DNA of 24,003 nucleotides from an uncultured Atopobium sp. GTDB taxonomy: Bacteria > Actinomycetota > Coriobacteriia > Coriobacteriales > Atopobiaceae. Each line of letters opens with the position of its first letter. Within the stretch, counting starts at the first letter, position 1. This document shows, one piece after another, positions 15,580 to 22,704 of the stretch. The translations under genes and the position numbers were made by a program. Location: NCBI GenBank assembly GCA_937990665.1, contig CALKRF010000104.1, positions 1-24,003 of the forward strand, given 5' to 3'. The notes below the pieces were generated by a model. It saw only the letters and a list, made by a program, of their open reading frames with translations, did not search any database and was not told the origin of the DNA.

Positions 15580-15653
15580 GTTAAATCCTTCCCTGTACAA
15601 ACTTAAACGAGTTTGGAAACGTACGTCGTACTAAGAAAGAGCTAAACCACATT

Positions 15654-15687
15654 GTACAGATTCTTATGTACCGTCTGTGGCGAGAAA
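15654..15687. repeat. Small fragment of the repeat family between ulaE and tal
   Basis: GTACAGATTCTT (15654-15665) matches the AAAGAATCTGTAC sub-unit of the long repeat arms, and TGGCGAGAAA (15678-15687) follows 12 bases later. The two landmark motifs of the arms therefore recur together here, outside the 4.5-9.8 kb region. Confidence 0.45.
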
Positions 15688-15712
15688 CCCAAAACAAGTG
15701 CAAAAAGACCGT

Positions 15713-16561
15713 TTAACCTTCAAATGCTTTATCAATTTTGCTGCGAACGTACGTGGAGGCAAAGACCAGATCTTCCTTCCAGTTCTCGCTGCCGGTGTAC
15801 CACATCTCTGCAACAAAGCGCCTGACACCCTGAGGAACAAGCTGCGAGAGAGCTCCTTCGTAGTCAGTGGTACCGGTAGAGAATGGAATCTCGCGATACG
15901 CACCAGCAACAGTCTCTTTGAGGTGAGCTGCAAAGATATGGCCTGCACCAAGTGCGATGTCATCAGCGACGGTGTTGCCGTAAATAAACGATGCATTGGT
16001 GAGGTTACCAGCGTCGGGATACACGCCAAGGTAAGGGCTGTTGATAAGATCTACGTAGTACATGGCCTTCTCGACCGTATCCATAAAAGGAGTCTCCATG
16101 GTCTCAAAACCCATAACAATGCCCGCCTTAGCAGCCATTTCTACGGCCTTTGCCAGGTTCTCCTCAAAGTACTTACGCGTATCCTCTGCGCCGTCCTCGT
16201 AGTACACGTCATAGCCAGCAAGCTGGATAGTATGAAGTCCCAGGTCACCTGCAAGGTCAAGTGCCTTCTGCATAATCTCAAGGCCACGCTCACGAGTAGC
16301 TTGATCGCGGGAACCAAAAGGATACTTACGGTGACCAGAAAGGCACATAGAGCCCAGGCGAACGCCAGAGTTTACCATTGCCTGACGAACTGCTGCACGC
16401 TCCTCACCAGTCCACTCAAGGCGAGAAAGACGAGCGTCAGACTCGTCAACGGAGATCTCAACATAATCAAAGCCGGACTCCCCTGCTATGCTGAGGCGCT
16501 CTTCCCAGGTAAGGTCTGTAGGAATAGCCTTCTCGTAGAGTCCCAGCTGATACTTGGACAT
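15713..16561 (-). CDS. ulaE: L-ribulose-5-phosphate 3-epimerase (L-xylulose-5-phosphate 3-epimerase)
   Basis: 282 residues, start ATG with GGAGAAG upstream. This TIM-barrel sugar epimerase of the AP-endonuclease-2 superfamily converts L-xylulose-5-P to L-ribulose-5-P in ascorbate breakdown. The order of segments follows E. coli UlaE as I remember it: LGLYEKAIP at the N-terminus, FDYVEISVDESDARLSRLEW near 30, SMCLSGHRKYPFGS near 70, IQLAGYDVYYEDG near 110, a metal-ligand Glu in GFETMETPFMD near 151, YPDAGNLT near 182, HIFAAHLKETVAGAYREIPF near 208, and AEMWYTGSENWKED near 250. Length is typical. A strong terminator-like hairpin separates it from ulaF upstream. Confidence 0.95.
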   Translation of the reverse strand: MSKYQLGLYEKAIPTDLTWEERLSIAGESGFDYVEISVDESDARLSRLEWTGEERAAVRQAMVNSGVRLGSMCLSGHRKYPFGSRDQATRERGLEIMQKALDLAGDLGLHTIQLAGYDVYYEDGAEDTRKYFEENLAKAVEMAAKAGIVMGFETMETPFMDTVEKAMYYVDLINSPYLGVYPDAGNLTNASFIYGNTVADDIALGAGHIFAAHLKETVAGAYREIPFSTGTTDYEGALSQLVPQGVRRFVAEMWYTGSENWKEDLVFASTYVRSKIDKAFEG

Positions 16562-16570
16562 ATCTTCTCC

Positions 16571-16605
16571 TTTTAAAAACAGGCGGCCTTATAAAAGACC
16601 GCCTG
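16571..16605 (-). terminator. Intrinsic terminator between ulaF and ulaE
   Basis: On the - strand CAGGCGGTCTT and AAGGCCGCCTG form an 11-bp stem with a TTAT loop, followed by TTTTT. It lies inside the operon, between ulaF and the ulaE ribosome site, so it should attenuate rather than end expression unless ulaE has its own promoter. Confidence 0.75.
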
Positions 16606-16636
16606 ACTGAAACAGATTTTACTCACTGAACAGGCT

Positions 16637-17338
16637 TTAGTGATTACCCTGTCCGTAGTAGGCATTTGGACCATGCTTGCGCATGTAGTGCTTGTCCTGA
16701 AGGTACTGAGGTGCCTCCTGAACCTTAGGGTTATTGAGCTCGGTGAGTGTTGCCATCTTGGCAACCTCCTCGATAACTACGGCGTGATACACAGCAGCCA
16801 TTGCGTCTTTACCCCAAGAGAAAGGTCCGTGGTTGTGAAGGAGCGTTCCAGGAACCGCAATGGGATCCAAGTTTTCAAATCCCTCAACAATAACGTTACC
16901 AGTCTCAAGCTCATAGGCACTTTCTACCTCGTCCTTGGTAAGGCTGCGCACGCAAGGAATGTCTCCGTAGAAATAATCTGCGTGTGTGGTGCCATAGCAA
17001 GGAATAGAGCGTCCTGCCTGTGCCCAAGAAACAGCATGGGTTGAGTGAGTGTGAACAATTCCGCCAATCTTCTCGCCCCATGCGCGATACAAACATGCAT
17101 GAGTTGGAGTATCGGAAGATGGATTCATCTCACCCTCAACAACGTCGCCATCCAAGTCACAGATGACCAGATTCTCTGGACTGAGCTCCTCATAGGAGAC
17201 GCCCGATGGCTTGATAACAAACAGGCCACGCTCACGGTCAAGTCCAGAAGCATTTCCCCAGGTAAATACTACTAGCCCATGCTTTGGCAGGTCCATGTTT
17301 GCTTCGTAAACTTCCTCGCGAAGCTCTTTAAGCATCAT
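16637..17338 (-). CDS. ulaF: L-ribulose-5-phosphate 4-epimerase
   Basis: 233 residues. Two adjacent ATGs exist; the outer one is kept because GGAG lies about 8 bases before it. This class II aldolase/AraD-family zinc enzyme turns L-ribulose-5-P into D-xylulose-5-P. Seen: VVFTWGNASGLDRERGLFVI near residue 23, KPSGVSYEELSPENLVICDL near 43, SSDTPTHACLYRAW near 73, the zinc pair IVHTHSTHAVSWAQAG near 93, and LLHNHGPFSWGKDA with a third His near 167. AraD proteins of arabinose operons look alike; the name ulaF follows from its place between ulaG (12-base gap) and ulaE. Confidence 0.93.
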   Translation of the reverse strand: MMLKELREEVYEANMDLPKHGLVVFTWGNASGLDRERGLFVIKPSGVSYEELSPENLVICDLDGDVVEGEMNPSSDTPTHACLYRAWGEKIGGIVHTHSTHAVSWAQAGRSIPCYGTTHADYFYGDIPCVRSLTKDEVESAYELETGNVIVEGFENLDPIAVPGTLLHNHGPFSWGKDAMAAVYHAVVIEEVAKMATLTELNNPKVQEAPQYLQDKHYMRKHGPNAYYGQGNH

Positions 17339-17350
17339 AGAGACTGCTCC

Positions 17351-18469
17351 TTAGAGAACACTACGGAATGGAACGTTTGGCTCGTGATCGAAGCAATCGT
17401 GGAAGCCACGATCGTGATGATAAGCAAAGCGGTCCTTGTCCTGTGGATAGGTGTAGTGGCCGCCGACCTCCCAGAAGAATGGGTGGAACTTGTAATCAAG
17501 ACGGTCCTTACGCATCTCCCAAAGAACCTTGATCTCCTGGACGTCAGCCTGGAAGTTAGTCCAAACATCATGGTGAATTGGAATAACAACCTTAGACTGA
17601 AGAGCCTCAGCCATACGAAGCATATCGGTTGCTTCCATCTTGTCCTGGATACCAATTGGGTTGCAGCCAAAAGCGCCAAAGCAAACGTCTACGCCGCCAA
17701 ACTCCTTAGCGATGTCTTTGCCGTGCTTAGCAAAGTAAATGGAGTAGTGGGAATCACCAGAGTGATAGATGTTTCCACCAGGAGTGACAAAGAGGTAGTT
17801 AACGGCCTTCTCGTCCATATCCATTGGGCACTTACCCCAAAGGTCTGGGCGGTTCTCAGAAGTATCAGTAGTGGTAACAATGATGGTACGGTCAAAGGAA
17901 TCGTATGCAACGATCTCCATGTCCTTAACCTTGATGCGGTCACCAGGCTTAACAACAACACACTGCTCGCGTGGAACGCCCCAGCCAACCCAGATGTCAA
18001 CAGCATCCTTAGGACCAATAAAGGGAACAGGAATCTCTTTGCCATTCTCGTCAGTAGTGGTCATGTTGTTGTTAACAACGTGAGCTGCAAGCTCCTTGGA
18101 CATATGGTCCTGATGAATGTGAGTTACCACAACAGCGTCAAGGTTCTTGATAGCAAATGGATCAATAACAAATGGAACGTTGCGGAGGTTTGGCTGCATC
18201 TTACGAACGCCAGCCATGTTTGCCATCTGGTGACCAGGCTTCATGAGGCCGTCACCGTGAGTGCGCTTACCATTGCCTGCCCAGAAGTCAACAGCAACGT
18301 TTGCTCCACCAGGAGTCTTGAACCAAATACCAACGCAGCCGAGCCACCACATCTCAACCTGGCCAGGCTCTACTACGGCATTGTCAATTTCTTCATTAAG
18401 CCATGTTCCCCACTCAGGGAAGGTGCTCATAATCCAACTGTCGCGTGTGACGTCTTTAAGATCTGCCAT
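17351..18469 (-). CDS. ulaG: L-ascorbate-6-phosphate lactonase
   Basis: 372 residues, ATG with AAAGGAG 7 bases upstream. This metallo-beta-lactamase-fold hydrolase opens L-ascorbate-6-phosphate to 3-keto-L-gulonate-6-phosphate. Seen: WIMSTFPEWGTWLNEEI near residue 11, WWLGCVGIWFKTPGGANVAV near 41, the metal motif VVVTHIHQDHMS (H-x-H-x-D-H) near 112-123, GDSHYSIYFAKHGKDI near 237, and the late metal His in IPIHHDVWTNF near 297. The overall order agrees with E. coli UlaG, slightly longer. The product is the substrate of UlaD, for which no gene is found in this window. Confidence 0.96.
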   Translation of the reverse strand: MADLKDVTRDSWIMSTFPEWGTWLNEEIDNAVVEPGQVEMWWLGCVGIWFKTPGGANVAVDFWAGNGKRTHGDGLMKPGHQMANMAGVRKMQPNLRNVPFVIDPFAIKNLDAVVVTHIHQDHMSKELAAHVVNNNMTTTDENGKEIPVPFIGPKDAVDIWVGWGVPREQCVVVKPGDRIKVKDMEIVAYDSFDRTIIVTTTDTSENRPDLWGKCPMDMDEKAVNYLFVTPGGNIYHSGDSHYSIYFAKHGKDIAKEFGGVDVCFGAFGCNPIGIQDKMEATDMLRMAEALQSKVVIPIHHDVWTNFQADVQEIKVLWEMRKDRLDYKFHPFFWEVGGHYTYPQDKDRFAYHHDRGFHDCFDHEPNVPFRSVL

Positions 18470-18530
18470 AGCACGCTCCTTTCTAAAACATAGGACTAGT
18501 ACTTTGATGTATACACAGGTAAATTGAGCG

Positions 18531-18575
18531 GCGCTCAGGACTTTGCCTGCATGCTCAGAAGCTCATCCTGAGCGC
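18531..18575 (-). other. Hairpin between the propeller gene and ulaG
   Basis: GCGCTCAGGA (18531-18540) and TCCTGAGCGC (18566-18575) form a perfect 10-bp stem around a 25-base loop in the 123-base gap. No T-run follows on the - strand, so it is more likely an mRNA-stabilising or processing hairpin than a terminator. Confidence 0.5.
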
Positions 18576-18592
18576 TCGCTACAAACGCAGAG

Positions 18593-19648
18593 CTACTCCA
18601 CTACTTTGTAGAGAGCCAGCTGGTCTGTCTCACGATATGCAGCAACAATGTAATCGCTGCCGTCATGCCTATACACCATGCAGTTTGCTGGTCCGAGGTC
18701 GTGGTCGATAACGTCTACGGTGTACTCACCGTCAACGTATCTAACAAGCAACAAATCGCGACCATCTTTACGGTTACCAATGACCGCGCACTTCTCGCCA
18801 TTAAGGTCTGCTGCCCAAAGCGCATGAAGGAAGCTGCGCTTCTGTGGGTCGCACCAAACCTGCTCATAGCGATCGCGAGTCTGGCCCTCATGCCAAATTG
18901 CCAGCGTGTCACCGTGGAACTTGGAGAAGGTAAGAATCTCCAGCTTGCCATCACCGTCAAAGTCTGTAGCAACAATGTCACTTGTTGGCTGGACCAGAAG
19001 GCAGGTGACATCCCAAGCACCCTCAGGAGTTGTTGGTGGCACATATCTAAACACGCCTGCGGCGGTTGAGATCAAAGCATACGATTTATCAGGCGCGGTC
19101 CAGAAACCGTGGTTCTGAACCTGATAATTAGCAACACAAGTTAGCTTAAGCTGGTTGTCTGCCGTGTACTGCTCAAGGTTATCGCTCAAAGGAGCGGCCC
19201 AAACAGCACCTGGAGTGCGCCAATCATCCTTGACGCCGGTCTCAGCTCCACCCTTGATAGAGCAAGCAAGAACCCAAAGCTGACCGTCAGCAGCCTTCAA
19301 GATGCCAAAACGGTGAACATAAGGGAGGTCGCAAAGAATCTGCTCAGACCACGAACCGTCTGCCTGCTTGGTATAGGACGCAATTGCCGCGTCGTCTCCG
19401 CCAAAGTTTGGCGAGAAGAACTTGCGAGTTGCAAGGAACTGATCTTGCCTGCCAGGGACCTGAGTAATGGTCATGACTCCACCAGGGCCTGGAGCAACAG
19501 TCTCTAGAGGCTCACCATCAAGCGTAAAACGACGGATTGGACCGTCCTTCTCGACAGCAGCTAAAAAGCTTGGTGTGTCTTCTCCCTCAAACATGCCAAG
19601 TGCATAGCACTTAGGCATCTCGGCAAGAATTTTCTTTTCAAAAGTCAT
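18593..19648 (-). CDS. Unrecognised intracellular beta-propeller (FG-GAP/VCBS-like) protein in the ula operon
   Basis: 351 residues starting MTFEKKILAEMP. The ribosome site is weak, but the next gene upstream ends 29 bases away. There is no signal peptide or membrane segment, so it should be cytosolic. The sequence has propeller-like repeats of Gly-Asp turns and beta strands: HRFGILKAADGQLWV (112-126), NHGFWTAPDKSYALIST (179-195), a calcium-site-like DFDGDGKLEI (229-238), LHALWAADLNGEKCAVI (274-290) and MVYRHDGSDYIVAAYRE (324-340). His residues recur at similar places in several repeats, as if lining a central metal site. Some propellers of this style act on sugars (for example fungal aldos-2-ulose dehydratase), so a sugar isomerase, dehydratase or lactonase role in ascorbate use is plausible but unproven. 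It occupies an operon slot between ulaB and ulaG. Confidence 0.85.
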   Translation of the reverse strand: MTFEKKILAEMPKCYALGMFEGEDTPSFLAAVEKDGPIRRFTLDGEPLETVAPGPGGVMTITQVPGRQDQFLATRKFFSPNFGGDDAAIASYTKQADGSWSEQILCDLPYVHRFGILKAADGQLWVLACSIKGGAETGVKDDWRTPGAVWAAPLSDNLEQYTADNQLKLTCVANYQVQNHGFWTAPDKSYALISTAAGVFRYVPPTTPEGAWDVTCLLVQPTSDIVATDFDGDGKLEILTFSKFHGDTLAIWHEGQTRDRYEQVWCDPQKRSFLHALWAADLNGEKCAVIGNRKDGRDLLLVRYVDGEYTVDVIDHDLGPANCMVYRHDGSDYIVAAYRETDQLALYKVVE

Positions 19649-19677
19649 TAAAGTGCTCGATTCTTTAGAAACCTAAA

Positions 19678-19986
19678 CTATGCGGAAAACTTCTCTGCAG
19701 CGCCGGTTTCCTTGAGCTTCTCTTCCATCTCTGCGTCAGAAAGAACGTTACGCAGACCAATGACGGTAACGCCTGCCTTAGCAGCATCCTCATACATGTT
19801 CAGGAAGTTAAGTGGTGCAAAAACAATGTCATACTGACGAGCAGAGCTTACGCCCTCGGAAAGTGCGCAGTGGTGAATCTTATCGACGCCCATGTTGAGC
19901 TTCTGAGTGACGCGCTCAGCGGTCATCTTCATCATCAGGGAGGTACCTGCGCCGTTTGCACATGCGACCAAAATCTTTGCGTTCAT
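19678..19986 (-). CDS. ulaB: PTS ascorbate-specific EIIB component
   Basis: 102 residues, ATG with AAGGAG upstream. It is a small cytosolic phosphocarrier of the L-ascorbate (AscABC/Ula, SGA) PTS family; the phosphorylated Cys is in ILVACANGAGTSLMMKM near residue 9. The remainder (AERVTQKLNMGVDKIHHCAL, YDIVFAPLNF) fits the IIB fold. It passes phosphate from UlaC to incoming ascorbate at UlaA. It follows ulaA after a 165-base gap that contains a strong hairpin. Confidence 0.93.
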   Translation of the reverse strand: MNAKILVACANGAGTSLMMKMTAERVTQKLNMGVDKIHHCALSEGVSSARQYDIVFAPLNFLNMYEDAAKAGVTVIGLRNVLSDAEMEEKLKETGAAEKFSA

Positions 19987-20107
19987 GTTGACTCCTTCGA
20001 TTAAACAAACTGATTACGACCATGCTGTATATGTACCCGTATGGGCACTACGATGCTCGCATTTTAAGCAAATACTGCATCAAACAATGTGCCGAGTATT
20101 ACTAATA

Positions 20108-20137
20108 ACCCTGAGCAGATGGGGGTCTGCTCAGGGT
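20108..20137 (-). terminator. Strong hairpin between ulaA and ulaB
   Basis: ACCCTGAGCAGA (20108-20119) and TCTGCTCAGGGT (20126-20137) form a perfect 12-bp stem with a 6-base loop, followed on the - strand by TTATTAG. It begins 14 bases after the ulaA stop, so it could end part of the transcripts or protect the 3' end of a ulaCA message. Confidence 0.65.
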
Positions 20138-20151
20138 AGGAAGAAAGAGGG

Positions 20152-21663
20152 CTACTTGCTTTCCGCACTAGCTGCGGCGGCCTTCTGTGCACGGATTTCC
20201 TTGCACTTCTGGTAATCCTCAACCTCCATGAAGTACGTGTCTTTGTTTGCACGGTACTGGAGCTGTGGGATTGCGATAAGAGCAATAACAACAATTGCGA
20301 GACCTGCGTAGGACAGGAACTTCATGACGCCGGTCATGATTGGCCAGACAACTGCCCAGTCCCACATACCAAGGTATCCACCGTATGCAGCCATGCCAAC
20401 CCAGCCAGCGATAAGAGCTGAACCAAAGACCTGGAGAAGACCAGAGATGAAAGGCATGATAAGAACTGCGCGGAGACCGCCCTTGTTGTTTGCGTAAACG
20501 CCGATAGTAGCGTTATCGAAGAACAGTGGAACAAAGCCTGCGATAACAATAACTGGGGACTTCAGAAGCAGCAGAGCTGCGATTGCCAGGAACTGGCCAG
20601 CTGCACCCATGAGGAAGCCGAGGGTAACTGCGTTTGGAGAACCAAAGCCGTAGGTAACTGCGCAGTCAACGCCTGGGACGGAACCCTTGAGGAGCTTGTT
20701 AGAAATACCCTGGAAGGAGTTGGTGAGCTCAGTAACGAAGGTACGAACACCAAGCTGCAGGATGGAGAGGTAAACAGCAAACTGGAAGGAAGTGGTCATG
20801 ATGTAGAAGAAGAAATCCTGACCTGGCTTCATGAACTTGTTCTCAAGCAGGAAGTCCTGACCCAGAACAGCAAGGATGACGCCAAAGAATGCTGTCATGA
20901 GAATTGCAGTTGCAACGAGGTTCTCGTTAAAGATCTTGAGGAAGCCTGGGAGCTCGATGTCCTCGATGCGCTTGGACTCCTTCTTGGAGTGCTTGGAGAG
21001 CCACTCGGAAGCCTTAGATGCGCAGTAAACGCCAAACATCTGCTGGTGAGCAACGGTTAGGCCAGCACCATCGGTGAGGTCCTGGGTAGGTCCAATACAA
21101 AGGTTGGAGCCAACAGCCCAGTAAAGGCCGAGAAGAACAGTCATAACTGCAAGGATGGTAACGTCGTTAAGCTGTGGGAAGCAGAAGAGGATAAGCCAAA
21201 ATGCAGTTGCTGCCTGCTGAACCTGGACGTGACCAGTAGTAAAGATTGCGCGAAGCTTAGTCTGCTTCTTAAAAGCAACCAGAACAATGTTCAGAATGAA
21301 AGCGAAGAGCAGAAGGAGCATGACGGAGGAGAAGGAACGACCAGCAATAAATGCAGGAGCGTCAGCTGCCTCCATGCCTGCCTGTACTGCGTTCTGGCCA
21401 AAGTATGGGTCAATGACCATTGCAGAAAGGTTAAAGCGAGCCTCAAGTCCAACAAGGACTGGACGGAATGCAGTTACCAGGCCGCCGGAACCAACCAGGA
21501 GGATCTGATAACCAATGACTGCCTTAAGGAAGCCAGCAAGTACGTCGTACCACTTCTTCTTAAGAAGAATGTAGCCGATAGCAACAATCAAACCGATGAA
21601 ATAGGCTGGCTGAGTCAAGAAGTTGCTCGCAAACCATTTCCAAATACCAAGAACAATATCCAT
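20152..21663 (-). CDS. ulaA: PTS ascorbate-specific EIIC permease
   Basis: 503 residues from ATG (complement ending 21663) with GAAAGGGG 5 bases upstream; a TTG five codons earlier is not preferred. This polytopic membrane protein imports L-ascorbate with phosphorylation. Seen: about ten or more hydrophobic segments, early PAYFIGLIVAIGYILLKKKW, the conserved VGSGGLVTAFRPVLVGLEAR near 55, DVTILAVMTVLLGLYWAVGS near 170, GVDCAVTYGFGSPNAVTLGF near 330, and NNKGGLRAVLIMPFISGLLQ near 392. The C-terminus is a charged cytosolic tail ending AAAASAESK. Its ribosome site lies within the palindrome CCCTTTGAAAGGG, which could mask translation initiation. Confidence 0.95.
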   Translation of the reverse strand: MDIVLGIWKWFASNFLTQPAYFIGLIVAIGYILLKKKWYDVLAGFLKAVIGYQILLVGSGGLVTAFRPVLVGLEARFNLSAMVIDPYFGQNAVQAGMEAADAPAFIAGRSFSSVMLLLLFAFILNIVLVAFKKQTKLRAIFTTGHVQVQQAATAFWLILFCFPQLNDVTILAVMTVLLGLYWAVGSNLCIGPTQDLTDGAGLTVAHQQMFGVYCASKASEWLSKHSKKESKRIEDIELPGFLKIFNENLVATAILMTAFFGVILAVLGQDFLLENKFMKPGQDFFFYIMTTSFQFAVYLSILQLGVRTFVTELTNSFQGISNKLLKGSVPGVDCAVTYGFGSPNAVTLGFLMGAAGQFLAIAALLLLKSPVIVIAGFVPLFFDNATIGVYANNKGGLRAVLIMPFISGLLQVFGSALIAGWVGMAAYGGYLGMWDWAVVWPIMTGVMKFLSYAGLAIVVIALIAIPQLQYRANKDTYFMEVEDYQKCKEIRAQKAAAASAESK

Positions 21664-21753
21664 TGATACCCCTTTCAAAGGGTCCTACATACGTACCTTC
21701 TGCAGCCCACACTACAAAAGGAAATCCTCAATTACGTGCCCAAACGGGCGTGT

Positions 21754-22212
21754 TTACTCGGAGATAAGCTTGTCAATCTCCAAAAGCTCCTCAGGAGACT
21801 GAATGTTCTTAAGGCGCTCAAGAACCTCCTCGTTCATAAGAACCTGAACGAGCATCTGCATATTCTTAAGGTGAGCATCTTGATCAGTAGCGCTCAGAGT
21901 GAAGAAAGTCTTAACCTGCTTCTCATCGTCGCCATCCTCAAAATTGACAGGAACATCAGAGTGCATAAAGCCAATAGCAGTCTTTCCATTAGAGCCAATG
22001 CGAGCAGTTGAATGTGGCATTGCAACGTTTGGAACGATGACAATGTAAGGACCATACTTTTTTACACACTCGATAATGTCGTCTGCATACTCTGAATTGA
22101 CTGTTCCGTCAGCCTCCAGTGGTTTGCAGCACTCTCTAATAGACTCTTCCCAAGTCATAGGGGTCTTTACGAATGCATAATGGTTCTGCTCGTAAATATC
22201 GCGAAGTAACAT
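21754..22212 (-). CDS. ulaC: PTS ascorbate-specific EIIA component
   Basis: 152 residues from MLLRDIYEQNHYAF. GGAGAGGAG 8 bases upstream sets this ATG; the frame extends 30 codons further without need. Fructose/mannitol-type IIA fold: the phosphorylated His is in IVPNVAMPHSTARIG near residue 72, followed by TAIGFMHSDVPVNFEDGDDE and FFTLSATDQDAHLKNMQMLV. It takes phosphate from HPr and hands it to UlaB. It is the first gene of the ula operon, 90 bases before ulaA, and faces the divergent DeoR-family regulator across 492 bases. Confidence 0.93.
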   Translation of the reverse strand: MLLRDIYEQNHYAFVKTPMTWEESIRECCKPLEADGTVNSEYADDIIECVKKYGPYIVIVPNVAMPHSTARIGSNGKTAIGFMHSDVPVNFEDGDDEKQVKTFFTLSATDQDAHLKNMQMLVQVLMNEEVLERLKNIQSPEELLEIDKLISE

Positions 22213-22704
22213 GCGATTCACTCCTCTCCAGTAGACCACTGTGAATCTTTCCTTGTGTTGGACTATAGCAAGACCACACAAGAACACATCGCTTAATGAC
22301 AAAAACTTGAATCTTCTGAACGCTTCAACAATTAGATAAATAATTTATATGACATTTGACTTGCCGAATAACAAATTTCTCTATTTGTTGAACGTTTAGA
22401 ACGTTTTACCAATCGAATCGATAATGTTAGTATAGCCAAAGTTAAAAGTTTAGCAATACTTATCTATGCTCACTTTAGAGATTTACGTCATAAAAACCGT
22501 TGACCGTTAAATAATATCCGTTTAAGTATTCAAAACGTTCATTGAATAGGGTAAGATACAATCGGATCTACTGAAAAGCATCTACACAATTGTTCAAGAA
22601 CCATTCAAAAGGTGCTGTCAATTTGTACGATGTTTTTCACAGAACTGAATTAGTTACATGTAATTCAACAGGTTTATCAGCAGTTGAGTTCTATTGGGGG
22701 ATTC
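22213..22704. promoter_or_regulatory. Divergent control region between ulaC and the DeoR-family regulator
   Basis: 492 bases, AT-rich, no gene seen. Candidate operator repeats: tandem GAACGTTTA-GAACGTTTT at 22390-22407; the inverted form AAAACGTTC at 22532-22540, which sits inside TATTCAA-N8-TTGAATA (22527-22548); and the partial match GAACGCTTC at 22318-22326. A likely extended -10 for ulaC on the - strand is TGCTATAGT (complement at about 22262-22270), with no clear -35, which would fit a regulated promoter. DeoR-family repressors usually bind such repeated sites; which promoter each controls is inference. Confidence 0.5.

Noticed and set aside
17279..18493. 404-codon + strand frame antisense to ulaG
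   Set aside because: It is a shadow of ulaG, whose metal motif and start signal are clear; the shadow has no plausible domain.
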